From NCBI GenBank assembly GCA_003169695.1, contig PNAS01000068.1, forward strand, positions 58,770 through 96,114: a stretch of DNA of 37,345 bases, given 5' to 3'. How positions within the stretch are numbered: position 1 is the first letter of the stretch; the number at the start of each line of letters is the position of its first letter. The translations under genes were made by a program, and so were the position numbers. The notes under the pieces were generated by a model. The model had not been told where the DNA came from. It saw nothing but the letters and a program-made list of their open reading frames with translations, and made no database searches. Origin of the DNA: Spartobacteria bacterium (lineage in GTDB: Bacteria; Verrucomicrobiota; Verrucomicrobiia; Chthoniobacterales; UBA10450). Positions 24,218-31,932 of the stretch are shown here, in pieces.

Positions 24218-25177
24218 GTGGCCGCTCCACCAAAAAAGATCGTGATCCTCGCTGCCTTTGCCGCGCTCTATCTGATCTGGGGCTCGACATATCTTGGAAT
24301 TCTTTTCGCGATCCAGTCGATTCCACCGTTCTTGATGGCAGGCGTGCGATTCTTTCTCGCCGGAATGGTCATGTTCGCAATCGCGCGTTTCACAGGCGCG
24401 CCGAAGCCTGATTCAGCGACGTGGCGGGATGCGCTTATTGTGGGCGCTTGTCTGCTGCTCTTTGGGAACGGTGGCGTGACTATTGCGGAGAGGTGGGTGC
24501 CGACGGGGCTTGCCGCGCTTCTTGTCGCCACTGTCCCAATCTATATCACACTGCTCGGCTGGGTCACGGGCACGGCGCCGCGTCCAACGCCGATGGTCTG
24601 GCTGGGACTTATCGGCGGCTTCGTCGGAGTCGGCCTCTTGGTTGGAAGCGCGTTTACGAACGCGTCGGCTTCACCCCACAATCATCTCGGCTTGGGGATG
24701 TCCATCTTACTCTTCGGGTCGCTGATTTGGTCAGCAGGTTCGCTTTATTCGCGCAGGGCGAAGAACGCGCCATCGCCATTCCTGGCCGCGGGCCAGCAAA
24801 TGCTTTGCGGTGGGGCCTTGCTCATTCTGGCCGGCGTTGCGTTTGGGGAGCATCGCGGGTTTGATCCACGCCACGTCACGTGGCTTTCGGCAGGGGCGTT
24901 TATCTATCTCGTTGTCATCGGCGCACTGGTCGGCTTTCCCGCTTACATCTTTCTCTTGCGACACTGTGATCCAGCGAAAGTGGCGACGTATGCATACATT
25001 AATCCGGTTGTCGCTGTCTTGCTCGGCACCGCCTTCGCAAGCGAGAGTTTGACCATGCGCACACTTCTTGGCGCAGGATTGATTATCGGGTCGGTGGCGG
25101 TTGTAATTACGGCCCAACAAATGACACCCAAAACCGCGACCATCGCCCCGACTGGTACGCCAGATTGCGCAAGATGA
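24218..25177 (+). CDS. EamA-family drug/metabolite exporter
   Basis: A 319-aa inner-membrane transporter of the DMT superfamily with two EamA domains, about ten helices. Domain 1 begins VILAAFAALYLIWGSTYLGI, and its end has GNGGVTIAERWVPTGLAALL. Domain 2 begins LGLGMSILLFGSLIWSAGSL and contains YLVVIGALVGFPAYIFLLRH and VATYAYINPVVAVLLGTAFA, close to the YedA/RhaT-like pattern. Start is GTG 24218. Substrate unknown; amino acids or metabolites are usual. Its stop overlaps the start of the iron exporter gene (ATGA). Confidence 0.88.
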   Translation: MAAPPKKIVILAAFAALYLIWGSTYLGILFAIQSIPPFLMAGVRFFLAGMVMFAIARFTGAPKPDSATWRDALIVGACLLLFGNGGVTIAERWVPTGLAALLVATVPIYITLLGWVTGTAPRPTPMVWLGLIGGFVGVGLLVGSAFTNASASPHNHLGLGMSILLFGSLIWSAGSLYSRRAKNAPSPFLAAGQQMLCGGALLILAGVAFGEHRGFDPRHVTWLSAGAFIYLVVIGALVGFPAYIFLLRHCDPAKVATYAYINPVVAVLLGTAFASESLTMRTLLGAGLIIGSVAVVITAQQMTPKTATIAPTGTPDCAR

Positions 25178-26355
25178 AGGCCACCAATCCATCGGACGGA
25201 TCAAAAGATCGACAAGAGACCATCGAGGTGGTCGAGCGCAATTGGCGCGCGGAAGTGGAAACGGCCCGGGCTTACCGCGATCTCGCTGCGCGCGAGAAGG
25301 ATGAAAAACGCAAAGGCATCTTGATCCGGATGGCGGAAGCGGAGGAACGGCACGCACAACGTTGGGAACAAAAGCTTCGCGATCTTGGCGGAGAACCGCC
25401 GGTTCTCGAAAATACACTCCGCCGCCGTCTTAGCAGTTGGTGGAACAGGATGGCCGGAGCGGATATCGCCATTCGCCGAATGGAAGCGGCCGAAGAGCGG
25501 CACGAGGCGGAATTTCGCGACCAGCGTGACCGCGCCCTGGCCGGAGAAGAGGATGTGCGGGATTTCCTGCGAGAGAGTGCCGTCGAAGAGAAGGCACACG
25601 CTCGTGCGTTGAGCGCGATGGTTTCGCCGCCTGGACCGAGAACCGCATTAGATGCAATCTTGAAACGGGAACGCTGGCACGGACGCGGCGGCAGTTGGGT
25701 GGCCGATGCGATTTACGGCGCAAACGATGGGCTGGGCGCGGTCTTCGGAATTGTTTCAGGTGTGGCCGGAGCAACCAACAACCAGCAGCATTACGTACTC
25801 ATTTCGGGCTTGGCCGGAATGTTGGCGTCGACGCTTTCCATGGGCGCCGGCGCCTATCTCGCGGCGAAGAGCGAAGCGGAAGTTTATGAGGCGGAAATTT
25901 CGCGGGAGCGCGCAGAAGTGGAAGAAAATCCTGAGGAGGAAATCGAAGAGATGGCGCTGTTCTACCAGCTTCAGGGATTCAGCGTGGAAGAATCGCAGCG
26001 AATGGCGGAGCGTCTCGCTGAGCAGCCCGAACAGTTCGTGCAGGCGATGGCTCAGAGTGAGCTTGGCCTTTCCGAGCATCGTTTTCCCAATCCATGGACG
26101 TCCGCGTTCTCGGCTGGCATCTCCACGGCGATCGGCGCTTTTGTTCCAATCATTCCATTCTTTTTCATGGGCGGCCTTCGCGCGGTGATCGTTTCTTTCG
26201 GCATCAGTCTGGTCGCGCACTTCGCGGTTGGCGCGGTGAAGTCGCTGATCACGATTCGCTCCTGGTGGGCGTCGGGGCTCGAAATGACGTGGATCGGCGT
26301 GATCGTCGCTGTAGTGACTTACGGACTCGGGCTCGTATTCGGCGCCGCAGCGTGA
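25174..26355 (+). CDS. mbfA: Membrane-bound ferritin-VIT fusion (MbfA-like iron exporter)
   Basis: A 393-aa two-domain protein. Residues about 15-150 are a ferritin-like/rubrerythrin domain with paired ExxH iron sites (MAEAEERHAQRWEQKL, MEAAEERHEAEFRDQRD and ESAVEEKAHARALSAM). Residues about 175-393 are a VIT1/CCC1 transporter: WVADAIYGANDGLGAVFGIV, LAGMLASTLSMGAGAYLAAK, a charged EENPEEEIEEMALFYQL segment, FVPIIPFFFMGGLRAVIVSF, and a last helix near 365-390. In Bradyrhizobium and Agrobacterium, MbfA-type proteins export iron and protect from iron/peroxide stress, so this is likely an iron detoxifier. ATG 25174 overlaps the EamA stop. Confidence 0.9.
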   Translation: MKATNPSDGSKDRQETIEVVERNWRAEVETARAYRDLAAREKDEKRKGILIRMAEAEERHAQRWEQKLRDLGGEPPVLENTLRRRLSSWWNRMAGADIAIRRMEAAEERHEAEFRDQRDRALAGEEDVRDFLRESAVEEKAHARALSAMVSPPGPRTALDAILKRERWHGRGGSWVADAIYGANDGLGAVFGIVSGVAGATNNQQHYVLISGLAGMLASTLSMGAGAYLAAKSEAEVYEAEISRERAEVEENPEEEIEEMALFYQLQGFSVEESQRMAERLAEQPEQFVQAMAQSELGLSEHRFPNPWTSAFSAGISTAIGAFVPIIPFFFMGGLRAVIVSFGISLVAHFAVGAVKSLITIRSWWASGLEMTWIGVIVAVVTYGLGLVFGAAA

Positions 26356-26370
26356 GGCGGGAAGTCCGCA

Positions 26371-26521
26371 GTCATCGCCGCGCAGACAGCGAGGGGCTTC
26401 ACACATGGGAGATTGCGTTACCGGATACAAATCGCGCGTGCCTTAACGTGAACGCGTGAGGTAACGCGGAAATGGAAGAACGCTTGCGAGTTCCCTCGCC
26501 GTCTGCGCGGCTCGGGATGAC
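26371..26521. repeat. Imperfect palindromic element of about 150 bp
   Basis: The outer arms are GTCATCGCCGCGCAGACAGC plus GAGGG (26371-26395) and, inverted, CCCTCGCCGTCTGCGCGG plus CTCGGGATGAC (26493-26521). Inner arms GCGTTACC (26415-26422) and GGTAACGC (26460-26467) are perfect. The layout, long stem with nested short stem, suggests a MITE- or REPIN-like mobile element. It lies 15 bp after the iron-exporter stop. It differs in sequence from the elements at 5.9 and 8.4 kb. Confidence 0.7.
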
Positions 26522-26553
26522 AAGCAAATCGTGCCCGTCAAGCCATCAGTGGC

Positions 26554-26818
26554 CTATTTCGAATGCGCGTAAATCGCCAGTCCGATAATCAGGACCACAA
26601 GCACAGCGAGCGTGATCTTGATCCAGCGTAAGCGATGACGCCCGGCAATTGAACCCGTTGACCACGACTGGAAAAGTCTTGGCGCCGTAGGTGTAGGCGA
26701 TGAGCCAGATGGAACGAGAATGCATTTGAACGTCTGCCCGGAAAAGTGGAGGCGACATCAAGGTTGCGCTGGCCATCGCCACTTCCGTCGAGCAAAGAGC
26801 GCGCGCCTTTCGCTCCAT
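26554..26818 (-). pseudogene. Frameshifted remnant of a zinc-ribbon-like membrane protein
   Basis: From about ATG 26818 one frame reads ATLMSPPLFRADVQMHSRSI and WLIAYTYGAKTFPVVVNG. The next frame continues GRHRLRWIKITLAVLVVLII and GLAIYAHSK, then TAG at 26554-26556. The order YTYGAKTFxVVVNG, then W-K-I and a terminal membrane helix, is that of small zinc-ribbon plus TM proteins. The shift is near 26648. The N-terminal zinc fingers are missing. It adjoins the 150-bp palindromic element. Confidence 0.55.
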
Positions 26819-27064
26819 GATCTCGCGCGAATTTTGCGCGGACGCGACCAAGTCAAATCAGCCGTGGTCGGGAACGGCTCGATCTTTCGCAACAAATTCT
26901 CGTCGATCCCGGGCGAGGCTGGAACCAATCGTCATCATAAAATGTTCGATCGATGGCTGCCAAAGACCTCGCGATCGGTCGACCGGGAAAAAGCATCTCT
27001 GCAGATGAACTGCAAGAAGAATGTCCATCGTCGGCGCACGATGCGGGCGCTCACCGAACGCAAC
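26819..27064. other. Spacer without supported gene
   Basis: The open frames here lack protein-like sequence. It may be the further decayed 5' part of the pseudogene at 26554 or old intergenic DNA. Confidence 0.4.
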
Positions 27065-27589
27065 TTATTTCAATCCTGGGCAGAGCGGCTTCAAAGTCGC
27101 GCGTTTTGCGGAAACGAGACTAGTGCTGCTGCTCTTCGATAAAGGGACTGGCCGCGTCACGCGCTGCAAGCATTTTTCTGCTTCGGTAATACGCCGCGAG
27201 TCCTTGCCTGAGCGAATAACGACGTACTGCCGCTCCTTGAAAAAGAACTCGGCCAGAGCAATTCCCTCGGGAGAAGCAGTCAAAGCATGTTGTGTATCCT
27301 GCTCCTCGGCGCCGGTCTGACAAGCGAACATTTCAACTTCGTCCATACAAATTAGCGCGTTACGAAGATAGTTCCTCAACTCGACAATGGAGTCGTACTC
27401 ATGCTCGTAGTTGAACGCGCACGAGCAACCTTGCTGCGAGCCGGCGTAGTAGATGTATTCGGAACGAAAATGTTTGCGGACGCTTTCCGCACTCTTGGGC
27501 AAACGGATCACGTGGAATGCAGGCTTCAAGTTATCCCAGGAGATCACCGGCAATGCCTGCGAAGCTGCCAAATAAAGTGCTAAACACAT
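27065..27589 (-). CDS. Hypothetical cytoplasmic protein with CSC motif
   Basis: A 174-aa protein starting MCLALYLAASQALPVISWDN; the in-frame ATG at 27613 would add eight residues. The centre has KHFRSEYIYYAGSQQGCSCA and FNYEHEYDSIVELRNYLRNA, then MDEVEMFACQTGAEEQ and AEFFFKERQYVVIRSG. The pattern M-C-x-A-L-Y-x-A-S, W-D, Y-Y-x-G-S-x-x-G-C-x-C is one I associate with a widespread uncharacterised bacterial family. Two close Cys may bind metal. The last ~35 residues look unconserved. Monocistronic on its strand with a ~230-bp AT-richer upstream region. Confidence 0.7.
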   Translation of the reverse strand: MCLALYLAASQALPVISWDNLKPAFHVIRLPKSAESVRKHFRSEYIYYAGSQQGCSCAFNYEHEYDSIVELRNYLRNALICMDEVEMFACQTGAEEQDTQHALTASPEGIALAEFFFKERQYVVIRSGKDSRRITEAEKCLQRVTRPVPLSKSSSTSLVSAKRATLKPLCPGLK

Positions 27590-27817
27590 CGTTGTTTTCC
27601 AAGATTTCCGCACGCCCGTCGGACGGAAGATCGATAATGTGAATAAAGCAGCTTGCAGGCCATTTCTATAATTTCCATAATCTGATCGGAATATTACAAA
27701 AACGAGCGAGACTGCTCACCGCGATTGCCTTTGCAATGCGCCTGAATGACGAGTTGAGAAGATCAGGCGCCGCAGCAGACGGGATGGAACGCGTTGGCCT
27801 GACTCAAGAGTCAATTA

Positions 27818-28084
27818 TCACAAGCGCTCGGACACCGACGCATAGAAGACGTGGCCGGATACCGGACAAGTAATGGCAACGTTTGAGCCGTCATCCGGCA
27901 GGTCGGCAAAGACAAAGGCAAGACAGTATGGATCCTGAACCAGTTTCCGGACCGTGCCGCGCCCTTGCACTTCCGGATCCGGCATTTGAGATACGCCGGC
28001 CACTCGAGGGCACTGATCGGCATCGTCGACCGACTTTTTCCCGACGAGCGCGACCGCCGGTTTGTTGCTCGGATCAGGTTTCAT
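27818..28084 (-). CDS. Hypothetical protein
   Basis: An 88-residue frame from ATG 28084: MKPDPSNKPAVALVGKKSVD, DADQCPRVAGVSQMPDPEVQ, GRGTVRKLVQDPYCLAFVFA, DLPDDGSNVAITCPVSGHVF. Protein-like composition with three Cys, but no family recognised and no obvious ribosome-binding site. The frame is open further upstream to 28126. Moderate to low confidence that it is expressed. Confidence 0.4.
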   Translation of the reverse strand: MKPDPSNKPAVALVGKKSVDDADQCPRVAGVSQMPDPEVQGRGTVRKLVQDPYCLAFVFADLPDDGSNVAITCPVSGHVFYASVSERL

Positions 28085-28256
28085 ATGGCCTAAATGGGAA
28101 GAGAAATTGCGGCCGCGTGCAAGCATTTAAATATTTCGGCACTCTGCCGGCGCGGTCTCCGCAGGCAGGAGAAATTGTCTATCCGCATCTTCACTTGCCT
28201 GACCCTCGTTTGGTTCCATAATGGGGACCGCGCACCTCATGGAGGGTGCGGAATTC

Positions 28257-28329
28257 GGGGGTATAGCTCAGTTGGTAGAGCGCGTCGTTCGCAATGACGA
28301 GGCCTGGGGTTCGAATCCCCATACCTCCA
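28257..28329 (+). tRNA. tRNA-Ala (anticodon CGC)
   Basis: Acceptor GGGGGTA pairs with TACCTCC; D-arm GCTC...GAGC; anticodon stem CGTCG/TGACG with loop TTCGCAA (CGC); T-arm TGGGG-TTCGAAT-CCCCA; discriminator A. CCA is not encoded. It decodes GCG. Confidence 0.95.
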
Positions 28330-28433
28330 CAATTTCGCCTCAGCGAATTTCCTGAAAACCTCCCGCTGAAGGCTAGTTATCGAGCTTGAAAACTTCCCTC
28401 AGCCCAATCTCAGTGGCACGATTCAACCCGCCA

Positions 28434-29048
28434 TCAGAACGCATTCAGAAGATCAGCGATATCTCCTCCGATTTGACGTGCCGTTCTGGCAAAGAGTTCA
28501 CCATATCCGCCGCCAAACGCCCCAAACCCAGACCGTCTTTCCTGCTTGAATCGGATCAGAGTCTTGCGAGAAGAAGCGTCAACAACTTCGCCCGTCATCT
28601 CGATCTTCACTGCTCCAGCTCCAAAGCCGCCCCAATACCGGGCGGCCTGAGAGCCTGGATCCAGCTTGGTCAGACGCGCACGGATCACTACGGTCTGCCC
28701 TTTGCCTCGCACCGGGTTCGCCCCGCCGGGCTTTCGACGCAGATTCTTCTGGAAGCCTTCGATAAACGCAGGCTTGATCGAGCTGAGAGCCGATCGCACA
28801 GCCTCATAAGTGTTGTCTTTCGGGTTGGGCAGGATTACTCCGGCGATATCAAAAGACTCCACCGCAATGTCGTTGTAAGTGTCGAGGCGAAATGGCTGGA
28901 CGATCGTCACTTCATCTATATCGCTATTCCAATTGCGGTACGTTCCGGGCATCGTCGTCCCTTTCGAGGCTGCAGCTGGGTCAGCGAGTAGAGCGAGCGT
29001 GAGCACCCCGGGCAGGAGACAAAATAGGTTGAATTTTCTGGCAATCAT
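28434..29048 (-). CDS. DUF4410 domain secreted protein
   Basis: A 204-aa exported protein. Residues 1-27 are a signal peptide (LFCLLPGVLTLALLADPAAA). The DUF4410 pattern follows: DIAVESFDIAGVILPNPKDN, AFIEGFQKNLRRK, TVVIRARLTKLDPGSQAARY, WGGFGAGAVKIEMTGEVVDA (the conserved G-x-G-x-G strand), and GELFARTARQIGGDIADLL. The family consists of envelope proteins of unknown role. Divergent from the DsbA-like fragment. Confidence 0.85.
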   Translation of the reverse strand: MIARKFNLFCLLPGVLTLALLADPAAASKGTTMPGTYRNWNSDIDEVTIVQPFRLDTYNDIAVESFDIAGVILPNPKDNTYEAVRSALSSIKPAFIEGFQKNLRRKPGGANPVRGKGQTVVIRARLTKLDPGSQAARYWGGFGAGAVKIEMTGEVVDASSRKTLIRFKQERRSGFGAFGGGYGELFARTARQIGGDIADLLNAF

Positions 29049-29066
29049 TCCGCTATCGTCGTCTTT

Positions 29067-29474
29067 TTGGACATGCTAAACAAGCGTTTAGGCCACGTGA
29101 GAATGGCCGCACCACACGCGCACGCACAGGAAGCGGCCCTGGCCGCGGAGGCTGCAGGTTTCCAGGGCCTCTTTTGGGAGATGCATGATCTGCTCTGTCG
29201 CGAGCAAGCCATTTGGAGTAAAGTCGATGATGCTCCGGCGTTGTTCAGGGGTTATGCTGGGATGCTTGGGTTGAACCTTAAGCGCTTCAAGACAGATATG
29301 GATAGCCCCGAAGCCAAAGAGCGGGTCGCGTGCGATCAGAAGCGCGGCGCTGCATCGGGTATCAGCAGCACCCCCACCATATTCGTTAACGATCGACAGA
29401 TCCCTGCCCTAGTGGAGATCGCCAGTGTGCGCACCGCAATCGATGCGGCCCTGAAGTCGAAGTCGCCGCCCTAA
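29067..29474 (+). CDS. DsbA-like thioredoxin-fold protein lacking the CxxC half
   Basis: A 135-residue frame that matches only the C-terminal two thirds of DsbA-family oxidoreductases: HAHAQEAALAAEAAGFQGLF and WEMHDLLCREQ (helical insert), RFKTDMDSPEAKERVACDQK, and the cis-Pro strand ISSTPTIFVNDRQIPALVEI. The N-terminal strand and CxxC active site are absent; upstream DNA holds the divergent DUF4410 gene in no suitable frame. So it is a truncated gene, or a redox-inactive relative. Start TTG 29067 or ATG 29073. The VKOR gene begins 4-10 bp after its stop, the usual DsbA-VKOR partnership. Confidence 0.7.
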   Translation: MDMLNKRLGHVRMAAPHAHAQEAALAAEAAGFQGLFWEMHDLLCREQAIWSKVDDAPALFRGYAGMLGLNLKRFKTDMDSPEAKERVACDQKRGAASGISSTPTIFVNDRQIPALVEIASVRTAIDAALKSKSPP

Positions 29475-29477
29475 TGC

Positions 29478-29957
29478 TTGCCTGTGAAACCCGAAGCACC
29501 GAGACAAACGGAAGTAGCGGGGTCGCGCGCCCGAATCGTTCTCAGCACGATCGCGGCATTCATTTCCTTGGCTGGACTGGCTGATGCGACTTACCTCACT
29601 GTGGTGGCCATGACCGGTGAGACCGCTGCCTGCGGCGGATCGATGGGTTGCTTCGAGGTGCTCGGCAGCCTGTATGCGAGAATAGCTGGAATCCCCGTGG
29701 CGCTTTTGGGAGTTTTCGGTTATTTCGCCGCGTTCAGCTTCGCGACCTTCGCCGGATTCGGCTACAAGCGAGCGCGCGGATTGTTCGCTTTGACCGTATG
29801 GGCAATGTTCGCGATGACCTTGTGGCTGCTTTACGTGCAAGCATTCCTGCTGCACGCCTTCTGCCGTTACTGTCTGTTCTCGGCCGCGTTCAATTTCCTT
29901 CTGGCTGGCCTTGTCGTCGCGAGCCCGGCGCCACGTGATTCGGAAGATGAAAACTAA
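29478..29957 (+). CDS. Vitamin K epoxide reductase (VKOR) family protein
   Basis: A 159-aa four-helix membrane protein that reoxidises DsbA-type partners with quinone. Conserved features are ISLAGLADATYLTVVAMTGE, the loop CGGSMGCFEVLGSLYARIAG with its Cys pair (C53, C58), and the catalytic C-x-x-C in FLLHAFCRYCLFSAAFNFLL. Gly/Ser positions of the quinone site are intact. Start TTG 29478 or GTG 29484, immediately after the DsbA-like fragment. A full-length DsbA partner must be elsewhere if the neighbour is inactive. Confidence 0.9.
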   Translation: MPVKPEAPRQTEVAGSRARIVLSTIAAFISLAGLADATYLTVVAMTGETAACGGSMGCFEVLGSLYARIAGIPVALLGVFGYFAAFSFATFAGFGYKRARGLFALTVWAMFAMTLWLLYVQAFLLHAFCRYCLFSAAFNFLLAGLVVASPAPRDSEDEN

Positions 29958-30036
29958 CCTGCGGACACGGCCTGAATCGCGTTAGAGAACAATCAATCTA
30001 CTTTTCGTTAGGCCTTTAGCGGTCTCCCACAGCCCT

Positions 30037-30930
30037 TCACCGCATGCGAGTGCCGCGATCGCTTACGATGTTGACGTACGCTTTCAGTGCGGTGGAAGGA
30101 TTATCGCCCTTCCACGCGATGCACGATTCAGTCATAACCCTAGGCGTTAACGGGCGAAAGACCACGTTCTCGTGAGGAAGTTTCCTCACCTGATCGGGTA
30201 ACAGTGCCACGCCCAACCCGGCCGCGACCGCCTGGATAAGAGTCCGCTCAATCTCCACGTCCTGCAGGATTTTTGGGCTGAAACCGACCCGCTGGCATGT
30301 TTGCTTAAGCCAGCCACGATAGCCGGGATAGCTGGCCTCGGACATGCCGATGAAAAACAAAGGCTTGAGCTCCCCGAGCTTAATGACTGATTTTTTCGCA
30401 AGCGGATTGTTCTTGGCGAGAGCTGCCACAGTCTCGTAGGACGCGATCGAACGAAACTTAAAGCCAAGCTCTTCAACCGCTTCGTGCGGGCCGACGAAAC
30501 CGCAATCAATCTTGCCATCCTTCAGCGCGCGAAACTGATCCCCGCACGTCATGTCGAAGAGATTGATCGGCACGGCCGGGAACGAGCGTTGAAATGATGC
30601 GAGCGTGACTGGAAGAAGATCGTAGAATAAATTGGCCACGTAGCCGATGTTGAACGGGGTTGATTCATGACGACTTAACCGCTGGACTGACTCAACAATT
30701 TCTCCACTGAGATGGAGGAGACGTTTCGCATCGACCAGAAACGATTTGCCTTCCGGCGTCAGGCTCACGCCTGTTCTCATACGATCGAGCAGACGCACGC
30801 CGATTTCTTCCTCGAGGTCCTTGATCTGCCGCGTGAGCGAGGGCTGCGCGAGGTGTAACTTTTGCGCACCTTTGGTGAAACTCAAAGCGTCTGCCACGGC
30901 AACGAAATAGCGCAAGTGGCGAAGCTCCAT
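30037..30930 (-). CDS. LysR-family transcriptional regulator
   Basis: A 297-aa regulator. The helix-turn-helix is at residues 1-60 (MELRHLRYFVAVADALSFTK, GAQKLHLAQPSLTRQIKDLE, EEIGVRLLDR). The effector domain follows (FNIGYVANLFYDLLPVTLAS, IDCGFVGPHEAVEELGF, ERTLIQAVAAGLGVALLPDQ). ATG 30930 gives the standard start; upstream in-frame sequence is the leader repeat. It diverges from the osmC-desaturase operon, with the repeat in between, so that operon is the likely target. CbnR/CatR-like subfamily by overall feel; inducer unknown. Confidence 0.93.
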   Translation of the reverse strand: MELRHLRYFVAVADALSFTKGAQKLHLAQPSLTRQIKDLEEEIGVRLLDRMRTGVSLTPEGKSFLVDAKRLLHLSGEIVESVQRLSRHESTPFNIGYVANLFYDLLPVTLASFQRSFPAVPINLFDMTCGDQFRALKDGKIDCGFVGPHEAVEELGFKFRSIASYETVAALAKNNPLAKKSVIKLGELKPLFFIGMSEASYPGYRGWLKQTCQRVGFSPKILQDVEIERTLIQAVAAGLGVALLPDQVRKLPHENVVFRPLTPRVMTESCIAWKGDNPSTALKAYVNIVSDRGTRMR

Positions 30931-31021
30931 AGGATCGGATATATCCTGTCCCACAGAATCGCTTCGATAATTCAAGGAGCGCTTATGCCGTGAGCAGGCG
31001 AGTCCCAGTATGCACGAAAAC

Positions 31022-31130
31022 CCCCATAGCTGCAAGCTATGACCGCGCAACGAACAAGGTATTAGCCGCTTCGCGGCAGGCCGGTATGAAAGGAGATGCG
31101 CCCGGCGATCTCCCGCGAAATTGTCGCCGC
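31022..31130 (+). repeat. Leader-like repeat, copy A
   Basis: Matches 20930-21036 (inverted). Contains the palindrome ATAGCTGCAAGCTAT (31026-31040), ACCGCGCAACGAACAAGG, TATTAGCCG followed by the hairpin GCCGCTTCGCGGC, and an AAAGGAG next to ATG 31096. It lies between the LysR gene and osmC. The second palindrome is absent in copy B. Confidence 0.7.
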
Positions 31131-31137
31131 CGATATC

Positions 31138-31563
31138 ATGCATCGCGACGCTTCGGTTGTCTGGGAAGGAAGCCTGCGAGAGGGAGCCGGCACGATCTCA
31201 ACCGAAAGCGGTGTGCTTTCGGACACGCAGTATTCATTCTGCACACGTTTTGCGGAAGGCATCGGAACCAACCCGGACGAGCTAATCGCCGCATCGTTGG
31301 GCGGTTGTTTTGCCATGGCGCTGGCCAATGAGCTCGATCTTTCCGGTTTTCACCCTGAGCGAATTGAAACGACCGCAACTGCGACGATGGAGAATCTGGC
31401 AGCGGGCTGGACCCTGACGCGCATCCAACTCGAGGTGCGCGCGAACGTTCCAAACGCCTCGCAAGCCCTTTTCATGGATGCAGCCGTCGCGGCGAAAACG
31501 AATTGCCCAATCGCTCGTCTCCTCAACGCCAACATCTCCATGATCGCGAGCCTCGACGTTTAA
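31138..31563 (+). CDS. OsmC/Ohr-family peroxide reductase
   Basis: A 141-aa thiol peroxidase of the OsmC type, reducing organic hydroperoxides. The two catalytic Cys are present (AASLGGCFAMALANEL and AAKTNCPIARLLNANI). The N-terminal strand pair ASVVWEGSLREGAGTISTES and GVLSDTQYSF is typical of the OsmC rather than Ohr branch. ATG 31138 gives the usual start; ATG 31096 in the leader repeat would add 14 residues (MRPAIS...). First of a three-gene operon with a small protein and a fatty acid desaturase, divergent from LysR: membrane-lipid and peroxide stress fit together. Confidence 0.92.
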   Translation: MHRDASVVWEGSLREGAGTISTESGVLSDTQYSFCTRFAEGIGTNPDELIAASLGGCFAMALANELDLSGFHPERIETTATATMENLAAGWTLTRIQLEVRANVPNASQALFMDAAVAAKTNCPIARLLNANISMIASLDV

Positions 31564-31575
31564 GGAAAATAATTC

Positions 31576-31932
31576 ATGGAACTGGCCATTATGCAAAACG
31601 GAACCCTGTACGCCGTGCAACGGACGCCGACCAAGGACTCTCGGCGCAATCGTCGGGAACTTACCAGCGCGGACACGACTGAGACGCTCCCGACTATCCG
31701 CACATCTGTTGGAGAGTTTGCGATTCGGTCGACACAGGTCGGCTGTTATCTAGAGCTCATCATGGGAAAGGTTCATCGGGTGCTGGGTCTGTATAAGACA
31801 AACGAAGCAGCCCTCGAAGCGCTGATAAATCAGAGGACCGGTCTTGGCTCTTGGGATGCCTTGGAGAGACCGGAGGCCAAAGCTCAGGTCGTTGCGCTGG
31901 AGCAATGGGACCCACACAAGCAGGCACCATGA
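31576..31932 (+). CDS. Small hypothetical protein between osmC and desaturase
   Basis: A 118-aa soluble protein: GTLYAVQRTPTKDSRRNRRE, IRTSVGEFAIRSTQVGCYLE, LIMGKVHRVLGLYKTNEAAL, EALINQRTGLGSWDAL. No known domain. It starts 12 bp after osmC and its stop overlaps the desaturase start (ATGA), so it belongs to that operon. Confidence 0.62.
   Translation: MELAIMQNGTLYAVQRTPTKDSRRNRRELTSADTTETLPTIRTSVGEFAIRSTQVGCYLELIMGKVHRVLGLYKTNEAALEALINQRTGLGSWDALERPEAKAQVVALEQWDPHKQAP

Noticed and set aside
30037..31143. 368-codon version of the LysR regulator
   Set aside because: The first 71 codons read through the leader repeat; the family start is MELRHLRYF at 30930.
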